Positions 7,020-12,816 of a stretch of 12,816 bases of DNA are shown piece by piece. Source of the DNA: Clostridiaceae bacterium (GTDB taxonomy: Bacteria > Bacillota > Clostridia > Oscillospirales > Acutalibacteraceae). The notes beneath the pieces are model-generated. The model saw only the letters and a program-made list of their open reading frames with translations, was not told the DNA's origin and did not search any database. The stretch covers positions 1 through 12,816 of the forward strand of contig CAJGCQ010000026.1 in NCBI GenBank assembly GCA_904501875.1, written 5' to 3'. How positions within the stretch are numbered: the first letter of the stretch is position 1; the number at the start of each line of letters is the position of its first letter. A program made the position numbers and the translations under genes.

Positions 7020-8077
7020 TTTTTGCCTCCTATAATTTCATGCAGATTTTTAAGGAAAATTTCCATTTCCTCACGGCTTCCTATTGTAATGCGGTTATAG
7101 TCCTTAATACGCTTACTTTCAAAATGCCTTATTAAAACTCCCCGCTCTTTAAGGGATAAATACAGCTCCTTACCGCCTATTTTATCGCTCTTGGCAAATA
7201 GGAAATTCGCCTTGGAGTCGGTGACCGTAAAGCCTAAATTTATAAGCTCTTTCTTTACATATTCCCTTGTTTCGGCGATTTTTTTTGAGTTGCTGTCAAA
7301 ATACGCCTGATTATTAAGCGCCGCCGCTCCCGCAATCTGGGTAATGCTATTAATATTGTAGGGGTTGGTGGAGTATTTGATTTTTTCAAGATCTTGTATT
7401 ATGCTTTGGTCTGCAATGGCGAAGCCAAGCCGTGCCCCCGCCATACTGCGGGACTTTGAGTAGGTCTGAACCACAAGGAGATTGGAATATTTTTCGGTAA
7501 GCTTTACAGCGCTTTCGGCTCCGAAATCCACATAAGCCTCGTCTATAATCACAATTCCGTCAGGGTTTGAGGAAACGATTTTTTCAATCTCTGAAAGCTC
7601 TAAGGCAATACCTGTGGGCGCATTGGGGTTTGCTATTACTACAAGGCTGTTTTTGCCGCAGTAATCGTTTATATCAACCGTGAAATCGTCCCTTAGCGGT
7701 ATAATCTGGGGCTTTATGCCGTACAAATTGGCAAAAACCGAATAAAAGCCGTAGGTTATATCGGGGAAGATTGCCCCATTATCGCCATACGCCATAAAGG
7801 CAAAATTTAAAACCTCGTCCGAGCCGTTGGAGATAAACACATTTTCGGTATTTACTCCGTACTGCTTAGCTACCGCAGATTTAAGGGCGGTACATTCAGG
7901 GTCGGAGTAAAGGCGTAAATCCTCAATCTCCGCTTTTCCTACAGCGTTTGCAACATCTGCCGGCGGGGGATAGGGGGATTCGTTTGTGTTAAGCTTTATG
8001 TAACGCTTGTCCCTTGGTTGCTCGCCGGGAACATAAGCCTCAAGCCCCTGCAATTTTTGGCTTAAAAATCTGCTCAT
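7016..8077 (-). CDS. hisC: Histidinol-phosphate aminotransferase
   Basis: PLP enzyme of fold type I that transfers an amino group from glutamate to imidazole acetol phosphate. The 353 aa match the family. The PLP lysine is Lys208 in TYSKSRSMAGARLGFA. ANPNAPTG (149-156) and IDEAYVDF (178-185, with Asp179 and Tyr182) are the usual cofactor contacts, and Arg216 is the expected phosphate-binding arginine. The N-terminal NTNESPYPPP motif (30-39) is the substrate-side signature seen in HisC. It overlaps hisD and hisB by four bases each. A GAGG site precedes the ATG. Related aromatic aminotransferases share this fold, but the operon position settles the assignment. Confidence 0.96.
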   Translation of the reverse strand: MSRFLSQKLQGLEAYVPGEQPRDKRYIKLNTNESPYPPPADVANAVGKAEIEDLRLYSDPECTALKSAVAKQYGVNTENVFISNGSDEVLNFAFMAYGDNGAIFPDITYGFYSVFANLYGIKPQIIPLRDDFTVDINDYCGKNSLVVIANPNAPTGIALELSEIEKIVSSNPDGIVIIDEAYVDFGAESAVKLTEKYSNLLVVQTYSKSRSMAGARLGFAIADQSIIQDLEKIKYSTNPYNINSITQIAGAAALNNQAYFDSNSKKIAETREYVKKELINLGFTVTDSKANFLFAKSDKIGGKELYLSLKERGVLIRHFESKRIKDYNRITIGSREEMEIFLKNLHEIIGGKK

Positions 8078-9354
8078 TTTGCTTCATCCTCAAAACGCAC
8101 CGTAACGCTTCTTGCGTGGGCTGAAAGTCCCTCTTTCTCGGCAAAGAAAGCCACCGATTCGGCTGACTTTTTAAGCGTTTCCTTAGTATAATAGGTGTAC
8201 TGTGATTTTTTAACGAAATCGTCAACCGAAAGGGGACTTGAAAATCTTGCCGTACCCGAGGTTGGCAGGGTGTGGTTAGGACCTGCAAAATAGTCGCCCA
8301 AAGCCTCGGGACAGTATCTGCCCATAAAAATACTGCCTGCGTTCTTTATTTTATCAAGGTAATCGAAGGGGTTATCAACCGAAAGCTCCAAATGCTCGGG
8401 GGCTATTTCGTTTGCCACATCTATTACATCAAAAAGATTGTCGGCCACTATGATTTTGCCGTTATTATCAATCGAAATACGGGCAATTTCGGCACGGGGG
8501 AGTAAGGGTATCTGTCTCTCAAGCTCGGTGCTAACCTTCTGTGCCAACTCCTCACTGTCGGTTACAAGGACCGCCGATGCCATTTTATCGTGCTCGGCTT
8601 GAGAAAGCAAATCTGCCGCAACAAATTTTGGGTTACTTTTACCGTCCGCAATTACCAGAATCTCGCTGGGCCCTGCTATCATATCAATGGAAACAAGCCC
8701 GAAAACCTGTCTCTTTGCCTCGGCTACAAAGGCGTTGCCGGGTCCTACTATTTTATCAACCTTTGGTACGGTTTCAGTACCGTAGGCAAGTGCGGCAACC
8801 GCCTGGGCGCCGCCTATTTTGAAAATGCGGTCAACTCCTGCTATTTTTGCCGCCGCAAGTATTGCGGGATTAACCTTGCCGTCAGCTGATGGAGGAGTGG
8901 TAATACAAATCTCTTCACAGCCCGCAATTTTAGCGGGAATACTGTCCATTAATACGGTGGAGGGGTAGGCTGCTGTGCCTCCGGGGACATAAAGCCCCAC
9001 CTTTTCAATGGGGGTTATTTTCTGCCCTGTTACATAGCCGTCCCCGTTTAAAATAAAGCTTTGGCGAACCTGCTGCTTGTGAAAGCTGCGTATATTTTCC
9101 GCCGCTTGCTTTAAAATATCAATAAACTGAGGCTCTACCGTAGCGAACGCCTCGTCAATTTCCTCCCTTGTCACCTCAAGGGAAGACAATTTCGCCTTAT
9201 CAAATTTTTCGCAGTATTCGTAAAGCGCCTTATCGCCGTTTGATTTTACATTGTCTATAATGTCGCTTACAATACCCGAAACATCGCTCACCGCTGTACC
9301 TCGGGCAAATATTTCCTCGGGCGAAACCTCGCCGTATTTCATAATCTTAATCAT
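8074..9354 (-). CDS. hisD: Histidinol dehydrogenase
   Basis: Zinc enzyme that oxidises L-histidinol to L-histidine through two NAD-dependent steps, the end of the pathway. The 426 aa are the usual length. Visible residues match the Escherichia coli enzyme in order: zinc ligands Gln252 and His255 (SQAEHDKM), catalytic Glu320-His321 (IAPEHLEL), Asp354 and His361 (GDYFAGPNHTLPTSG) and His413 near the C-terminus (SAHARS). The NAD-side motifs VGLYVPGGT (119-127) and VGPGN (203-207) are present. The gene sits directly after hisZG with an ATGA overlap and a GGAGA site. Confidence 0.97.
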   Translation of the reverse strand: MIKIMKYGEVSPEEIFARGTAVSDVSGIVSDIIDNVKSNGDKALYEYCEKFDKAKLSSLEVTREEIDEAFATVEPQFIDILKQAAENIRSFHKQQVRQSFILNGDGYVTGQKITPIEKVGLYVPGGTAAYPSTVLMDSIPAKIAGCEEICITTPPSADGKVNPAILAAAKIAGVDRIFKIGGAQAVAALAYGTETVPKVDKIVGPGNAFVAEAKRQVFGLVSIDMIAGPSEILVIADGKSNPKFVAADLLSQAEHDKMASAVLVTDSEELAQKVSTELERQIPLLPRAEIARISIDNNGKIIVADNLFDVIDVANEIAPEHLELSVDNPFDYLDKIKNAGSIFMGRYCPEALGDYFAGPNHTLPTSGTARFSSPLSVDDFVKKSQYTYYTKETLKKSAESVAFFAEKEGLSAHARSVTVRFEDEAK

Positions 9355-10913
9355 TTCTCATTCTCCGTAAGACCTAAAAGTCCCTTTTTGATTTTCTCTA
9401 TTTTTCCCGCTTTAAACTTAAAGCTTGCCTTGTTTGAAATAAGTCTGGCGCTTATGGGCACTATGGTTTCAAATGGCTCTAAGTTGTTTTCAAGCAGTGT
9501 TTTACCCGTCTCCACAATATCCACAATAACATCGGAAAGCCCTAAGATAGGAGCTATCTCAATAGAGCCGTTAAGGTGGATAATGTCGATATCACGGCAC
9601 TTTTCTGCGTAGTACTGCCTTGCTATATTGGAAAACTTTGTGGCTACTCTAAGTGTTTTAGAGGTGTCGTCCTTGAAGCCCTTTTTGCCCGCAACCGCCA
9701 TACGGCAAATGCCTAACTTTAAATCCAGCAATTCGTAAACATCAGGCTGGTATTCAAGCAGAATATCCTTGCCCGCAACGCCGATATCCGCCGCACCCCG
9801 CTCAACATAGATAGCAACATCAGAGGGTTTCACCCAGAAAAAGCGAAGACCTAATTCCTCATTTTCAAAAATTAGCTTGCGGTTATTTTCCTTAATAGAG
9901 GGGCAGGGGAAACCCGCACTTTCAAACATTGAATAAACCTTTTCGCCAAGCCGTCCTTTGGGTAGGGCAACATTTATATATCCGCTGTCGGTTTCTGCTT
10001 TTTCGTCTGTGCGTTCGAGCGCATCAAGATATACCGCAAAGCCTATACCGCCCGATTTTCTTCCCATCTTGCGCATAAGACCGTCGTATCTGCCGCCCGA
10101 AAGCACCCTCGACTCAGCACCGCCGATATATCCCTTAAATACCGTTCCGCTGTAATATGCGGCGGAGTCAACTATAGAAAAGTCAATATTAATATTGCTG
10201 CCGAAGCCCTCATTTTCCGCTCGGTTGTAGATGTCGTTTAGCTCCTTAGCGTACTGCCGTGCCAAATCGGTTTTGCAGATTGCTTCTACGGAACTAAGGG
10301 CATCCTTTGCTTTTTTAAAGCTTTTAATAAGGCATTTAAGACTGCCGAAAAGCTCCTCGCCGCAGGTTTCTTTTAACAAATCGCCGTTTTTGGTAACTAT
10401 GGCATTTAGTGCTGATTTTCTTTGCTCGCCCTCTAAAGAGAAGCCGTCAAGCAAAGCAGAAACAAGTCCCACATGGGATAGGTCGAGCACAAAATCATTG
10501 CTTATAAGGGAAAGGCTTTTAAGGGCAAGTGTTATAACCTCTGCCTCATTATCGCCGTTTATATCGCCTATACATTCAAGCCCCGTCTGCATAATTTCCT
10601 TGTATGTATGGGAGGTTTCGGAAATTCTGTAAACATTCTCGTTGTAGTAAAGGCGCCGGGTACAGCCCGCCTCGTCCTTAAAGTTTTTTAAAATAGAAAG
10701 GGTGACATCAGGCTTCAAGGCCAACAGCTTGCCATTTGTATCGTTAAAGGTTATTACCCCGTCCGAAACCAAAAAATCCTTGTTTTCGGAGTACAAGTCG
10801 TACTCCTCGAACTTACTCATTTTAAACTGGCTGTAGCCGTATTCCCTGTAAAGCGCACGAAGCTCGTATACCGCCCGTTCGTCGCTTTTTAAAATACTTT
10901 CATCAAAGCTCAT
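9351..10913 (-). CDS. hisZG: Fused ATP phosphoribosyltransferase: HisZ regulatory domain + HisG short-form catalytic domain
   Basis: Catalyses the first committed step, ATP + PRPP to PR-ATP. Residues 1 to about 300 are HisZ, a catalytically dead histidyl-tRNA-synthetase paralogue: LKPDVTLSI (66-74), RRLYYNENVYR (86-96), QTGLECIG (109-116), SGGRYDGLM (272-280) and GIGFAVYLDAL (289-299). Residues 301-310 are a charged linker (RTDEKAETDS). Residues 311-520 are short-form HisG: NVALPKGRLGE (314-324), PSDVAIYVERGAADIGVAGKD (363-383), NGSIEIAPILGLSD (448-461) and the PRPP loop DIVETGKTL (465-473). Short HisG normally works as a hetero-octamer with a separate HisZ, and here the two form one chain. 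The reading frame is continuous and no ATG, GTG or TTG lies in frame near the junction, so HisG cannot easily be made alone. A GGAGG site precedes the start, which overlaps yerC by four bases. Feedback inhibition by histidine through HisZ is expected from the family. Confidence 0.93.
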   Translation of the reverse strand: MSFDESILKSDERAVYELRALYREYGYSQFKMSKFEEYDLYSENKDFLVSDGVITFNDTNGKLLALKPDVTLSILKNFKDEAGCTRRLYYNENVYRISETSHTYKEIMQTGLECIGDINGDNEAEVITLALKSLSLISNDFVLDLSHVGLVSALLDGFSLEGEQRKSALNAIVTKNGDLLKETCGEELFGSLKCLIKSFKKAKDALSSVEAICKTDLARQYAKELNDIYNRAENEGFGSNINIDFSIVDSAAYYSGTVFKGYIGGAESRVLSGGRYDGLMRKMGRKSGGIGFAVYLDALERTDEKAETDSGYINVALPKGRLGEKVYSMFESAGFPCPSIKENNRKLIFENEELGLRFFWVKPSDVAIYVERGAADIGVAGKDILLEYQPDVYELLDLKLGICRMAVAGKKGFKDDTSKTLRVATKFSNIARQYYAEKCRDIDIIHLNGSIEIAPILGLSDVIVDIVETGKTLLENNLEPFETIVPISARLISNKASFKFKAGKIEKIKKGLLGLTENEK

Positions 10914-11200
10914 TTATTATCCTCCAAACGCCCGATTACTGTTTTGTAGCCGCCGCTGCCGTAGTTAAGGCATCTGCTTACCCTGCAAATGGTTGCGGTG
11001 CTGGCACCCGTGCTATTGTTAATATCAACATAGCTTTTGCCTTTATAAAGCTTACAGGCAACCTCAATTCTTTGGGCTATCGCCTCGGTCTCCTGTACTG
11101 TGCAGGCGTCCTCAAAAAAAGCCGCACACTCCTCTTCGGTTTTAAGCGAGAGCACCGCTTTATAAAGCAGGCTCATTCTTTCTTTATCAAGCTTATGCAT
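10910..11200 (-). CDS. yerC: TrpR-family regulator YerC/HisR, probable his operon repressor
   Basis: Small DNA-binding protein of the TrpR superfamily, YerC/YecD group, 96 aa. It has the conserved N-terminal helical part (LYKAVLSLKTEEECAAFFED, 12-31), the segment CTVQETEAIAQRIEVACKL (33-51), and a helix-turn-helix at about 52-80, including GASTATICRVSRCLNYG (65-81). TrpR itself binds tryptophan as corepressor. For this group, comparative-genomic work has proposed histidine control (HisR). Being the first gene of a complete his operon, overlapping hisZG by four bases and lying next to an operator-like promoter, it probably senses histidine and represses its own operon; this is inference. The ATG at 11200 has an AGGAG site ten bases upstream. 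The effector cannot be deduced from the sequence. Confidence 0.9.
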   Translation of the reverse strand: MHKLDKERMSLLYKAVLSLKTEEECAAFFEDACTVQETEAIAQRIEVACKLYKGKSYVDINNSTGASTATICRVSRCLNYGSGGYKTVIGRLEDNK

Positions 11201-11225
11201 TTTTTACGCACTCCTGAATCATAAT

Positions 11226-11259
11226 ACTTTAGCATTTTATCACATTAGCGTACTAAAGT
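11226..11259. promoter_or_regulatory. Operator-like inverted repeats over the his promoter
   Basis: ACTTTAG (11226-11232) and CTAAAGT (11253-11259) are perfect inverted arms 20 bases apart. One overlaps the -35 and the other lies directly downstream of the -10. Nested inside is TTAG-CGTA-CTAA (11245-11256), between -35 and -10. On the operon strand the half-sites read CTTTAG, GCTAA and GCTAAAG. The octamer TAGTACGC here also occurs, as I remember it, in the E. coli trp operator, which may be chance. A repressor bound here would block RNA polymerase, and the YerC product is the obvious candidate. Confidence 0.5.
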
Positions 11260-11262
11260 CAA
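11234..11262 (-). promoter_or_regulatory. Sigma-A promoter of the histidine operon
   Basis: On the minus strand, TTGACT (complement of 11257-11262) is 5 of 6 to the -35 consensus. It is followed after exactly 17 bases by TAAAAT (complement of 11234-11239), 5 of 6 to the -10. Transcription should begin near 11227-11228, leaving a leader of about 27 bases before the yerC ATG. No other promoter-like sequence or gap exists in the following 8.3 kb, so this is the likely single promoter for all ten genes. Confidence 0.75.
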
Positions 11263-11332
11263 TATATTTTTTAAATTTTTCCATATGAATATTGAAAGGC
11301 TAAAACATAATAATAATTATTGCAAAAATCGA

Positions 11333-11352
11333 GCCGTGATTTTACTCACGGC
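11333..11352 (+). repeat. Small hairpin before the cysteine-rich gene
   Basis: GCCGTGA (11333-11339) and TCACGGC (11346-11352) form a perfect 7-bp stem with loop TTTTAC, ending four bases before the GGAG ribosome binding site of the 11369 start. It could be a 5' untranslated-region stabiliser or a translational control element. There is no T-run, so it does not look like a terminator on the plus strand. Confidence 0.45.
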
Positions 11353-11368
11353 GTATGGAGTGAAATTA

Positions 11369-11542
11369 GTGGGTGTTATTTGGTGTGCCGAAAACTGCAA
11401 ATATCAAGCTGACGGCTACTGTCAGCTTGACAACTGCGGCACGGTTAATTCGCTGACGGGGGTATGCCCGTACTTTACCGAAAAATCACTTAATAAGGGC
11501 GACCGCCTCGGAAAGGCGCCTGATGCCCACAAGCTCGATTGA
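11369..11542 (+). CDS. Small cysteine-rich protein, possible metal-binding (function unknown)
   Basis: A 57-aa protein with five cysteines (6, 10, 18, 23, 33) arranged C-x3-C-x7-C-x4-C-x9-C, followed by a polar, lysine-rich tail. The motif WCAENCKYQADGYC resembles the short Cys-rich, zinc-knuckle-like proteins frequent in Clostridia (DUF1540-like, or those misleadingly labelled hydroxymyristoyl-ACP dehydratase). I do not recognise the exact family. The GTG start is preferred because GGAG (11357-11360) lies eight bases upstream and the cysteine motif begins immediately. The longer reading from ATG 11285 adds 28 low-complexity residues and would place a hairpin inside the coding region. The 3' end overlaps the convergent radA by 57 bases. 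No signal peptide is visible. Transcription probably comes from the AT-rich region shared back to back with the his promoter, but no clear -10/-35 pair was found. Confidence 0.6.
   Translation: MGVIWCAENCKYQADGYCQLDNCGTVNSLTGVCPYFTEKSLNKGDRLGKAPDAHKLD
11404..11430. repeat. Perfect 10-bp hairpin inside the cysteine-rich gene
   Basis: TCAAGCTGAC (11404-11413) and GTCAGCTTGA (11421-11430) are exact inverted arms with a 7-base loop. On the coding strand it encodes QADGYCQLD. On the minus strand it lies 56 bases past the radA stop and is followed by TATTTGC, a weak U-rich tail, so it may terminate radA. It may equally be a coincidence of coding sequence. Confidence 0.5.
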
Positions 11543-12816
11543 GTCAGGACAGGTAGTTATTTGTTTAAGGCAGGCTTCGGGTAAAATACACTTTTTAAAG
11601 CCCATTCTTGCCGCCTCGGTAACTCGGGACTGGGCACGGGGAACAGACCTTATCTCTCCTGAAAGACCGATTTCGCCGAAGGCTACGGTGTATTCATCAA
11701 TGGGTATATCACGAAGTCCCGAAACCAGCGCCATAGCCACGGCGAGGTCGGCGGCGGGCTCGTCAAGGCGGATGCCGCCCACTATATTAAGGTAGGTATC
11801 AAGGTTTGAAAAATAAAGTCCCAGCCGCTTTTCCAGCACGGCAAGCATAAGATTTAAGCGGTTGTAATCAAAGCCCGCAGAGGTGCGCCTCGCATTGCCG
11901 AAACCGGTTGCGGTGACAAGCCCCTGTACCTCGGCTAAAATTGGCCTTGTACCTTCCATAATGCAGGTGATGCACCCGCCCGAAACATCACTCATTCTGC
12001 CCGACAGCATCATAGCCGACGGATTTTCTACAGCCGTTAGCCCCGTTTCGGTCATTTCAAAAACGCCGATTTCGTTTGTGGAGCCGAAGCGGTTTTTTAT
12101 CGCCCTTAAAATTCTGCCTGACTGGTTGCGCTCACCTTCGAAATAGAGCACCGTATCCACAATATGCTCCATAACTTTAGGGCCTGCAATGTCGCCGCCC
12201 TTGTTTACATGGCCCACAATAAATATGGGAATATCAAGACTTTTGCCTGTTCTAAGGAGTAGATTTGTGGATTCCCTTACCTGCACGATACTGCCCGGGG
12301 AAGAGGATATGTCGCTGTGTTGCATAGTCTGAATGGAGTCGACAATCACAAGCCCCGGTTTTGCGGAATTAATATATTCGCAAACGGTCTGCACATCGGT
12401 CTCGGTCATAACAGAGACTCGGTCGCTGTCAACACCTATGCGCCTTGCACGGAGCTTTATTTGTATAGCCGATTCCTCGCCCGATACATAAAGTATATCA
12501 AGCTTGTCCTGCAGTGCAGAGCAGACCTGCAAGAGGATGGTGGATTTTCCTATTCCGGGGTCGCCCGACAAAAGCACCACAGACCCCTTTACAATTCCGC
12601 CGCCTAAAACCCGGTCAAGCTCGGAATTGCCGGTAACAAACCTGTGCTCATCGTCGGCGCTGATTTCTGAAAGCGGTCTTGCCGAAAGGGAGCAGACGGG
12701 CTTTGATGTGTTTACCGCCGCTTTCTGCGGCAGCCGCACATCCTCCTCCATAGTATTCCACGCACCGCACTCGGTGCATTTGCCCATCCATTTCGGGCTT
12801 TCAAATCCGCACTCGG
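11486..12816 (-). CDS. radA: DNA repair protein RadA (Sms), start beyond window edge
   Basis: RecA-like ATPase that acts as a branch-migration helicase in homologous recombination and repair. The visible part begins inside the N-terminal zinc finger: codons 12788-12814 read ECGFESPKW, continuing MGKCTECGAWN, so three of the four zinc cysteines are seen and the first lies outside the window. Numbered from Met at 12787, Walker A GDPGIGKST is at 75-83, Walker B LVIVD at 146-150, and the RadA-specific KNRFG at 231-235. The C-terminal Lon-protease-like domain includes DEPAADLAVAMALVSG and FGEIGLSGEIRSV. The Met at 12787 is internal: RadA proteins always have the zinc finger in front of it, so only a few residues are missing. 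The 3' end overlaps the plus-strand cysteine-rich gene, and no normal terminator follows within the gene-free space. Confidence 0.95.
   Translation of the reverse strand, partial: ECGFESPKWMGKCTECGAWNTMEEDVRLPQKAAVNTSKPVCSLSARPLSEISADDEHRFVTGNSELDRVLGGGIVKGSVVLLSGDPGIGKSTILLQVCSALQDKLDILYVSGEESAIQIKLRARRIGVDSDRVSVMTETDVQTVCEYINSAKPGLVIVDSIQTMQHSDISSSPGSIVQVRESTNLLLRTGKSLDIPIFIVGHVNKGGDIAGPKVMEHIVDTVLYFEGERNQSGRILRAIKNRFGSTNEIGVFEMTETGLTAVENPSAMMLSGRMSDVSGGCITCIMEGTRPILAEVQGLVTATGFGNARRTSAGFDYNRLNLMLAVLEKRLGLYFSNLDTYLNIVGGIRLDEPAADLAVAMALVSGLRDIPIDEYTVAFGEIGLSGEIRSVPRAQSRVTEAARMGFKKCILPEACLKQITTCPDSIELVGIRRLSEAVALIK

Noticed and set aside
8541..8889. Open frames of 93 and 99 aa antisense to hisD
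   Set aside because: They overlap each other in different frames and lie opposite the conserved centre of hisD, with no family motifs.
11311..11322. AT-rich palindrome AATAATTATT upstream of the cysteine-rich gene as an operator or promoter
   Set aside because: Low-complexity AT sequence. No -35/-10 pair with good spacing could be placed around it, so it is not distinguishable from chance.
11201..11368. T-box, his leader peptide or riboswitch before the his operon
   Set aside because: The clear promoter leaves only about 27 bases of leader, and no run of histidine codons or T-box core is visible.
12785..12787. ATG at 12787 as the radA start
   Set aside because: The frame continues upstream to the window edge with the typical ECGFESPKW zinc-finger sequence, so the gene is merely cut by the window.
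1..12816. Mobile element, prophage, toxin-antitoxin, CRISPR or defence system
   Set aside because: No transposase, integrase, direct-repeat array or defence protein is present in any frame. Nearly all of the window is housekeeping coding sequence.

Overview
The window looks like a chromosomal segment of a Gram-positive anaerobe of the Bacillota, probably class Clostridia and perhaps near Oscillospiraceae/Ruminococcaceae. This is inferred from protein style and not from any search. The clues are a PgcA-type hexose phosphomutase, a YerC/TrpR-type regulator heading the his operon, a short-form HisG that needs HisZ, a PHP-type histidinol phosphatase, strong AGGAGG-like ribosome binding sites, and a small clostridial-style cysteine-rich protein. 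Base composition is moderate and uniform. I see no insertion sequence, prophage, tRNA, rRNA or CRISPR array, so this is core metabolism and not an island.

Layout. Positions 1-1678 (+) hold a phosphoglucomutase/phosphomannomutase cut at its 5' end, followed by a terminator. Positions 1801-2724 (+) hold a thioredoxin reductase with its own promoter. The gap 2725-2889 separates it from the convergent his operon and contains two strong hairpins: a 21-bp perfect inverted repeat of unclear role and a his-side terminator.

Positions 2890-11200 (-) form one tightly packed histidine operon, transcribed right to left: yerC(hisR)-hisZG-hisD-hisC-hisB-hisH-hisA-hisF-hisIE-hisK. Six junctions are 4-base ATGA overlaps, one is directly abutting, one has a 3-base gap, and the last is an 11-base overlap. 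The operon encodes every step from PRPP + ATP to L-histidine. The first enzyme is a single polypeptide joining the regulatory subunit HisZ to the catalytic subunit HisG. A well-formed promoter with overlapping inverted repeats lies just upstream of yerC. The predicted leader is only about 27 bases, too short for a T-box or peptide attenuator, so control by the first gene's TrpR-family product is the natural hypothesis.

Beyond the his promoter, positions 11369-11542 (+) encode a small cysteine-rich protein. Its 3' end overlaps the 3' end of the convergent radA gene (11486 to the window edge, minus strand, start outside the window). A perfect 10-bp hairpin inside the small gene could serve as the radA terminator.

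The genes are mostly ordinary. The points of most interest are the HisZ-HisG fusion, the self-contained TrpR-family-controlled operon with its operator-like promoter, and the three unexplained hairpins.
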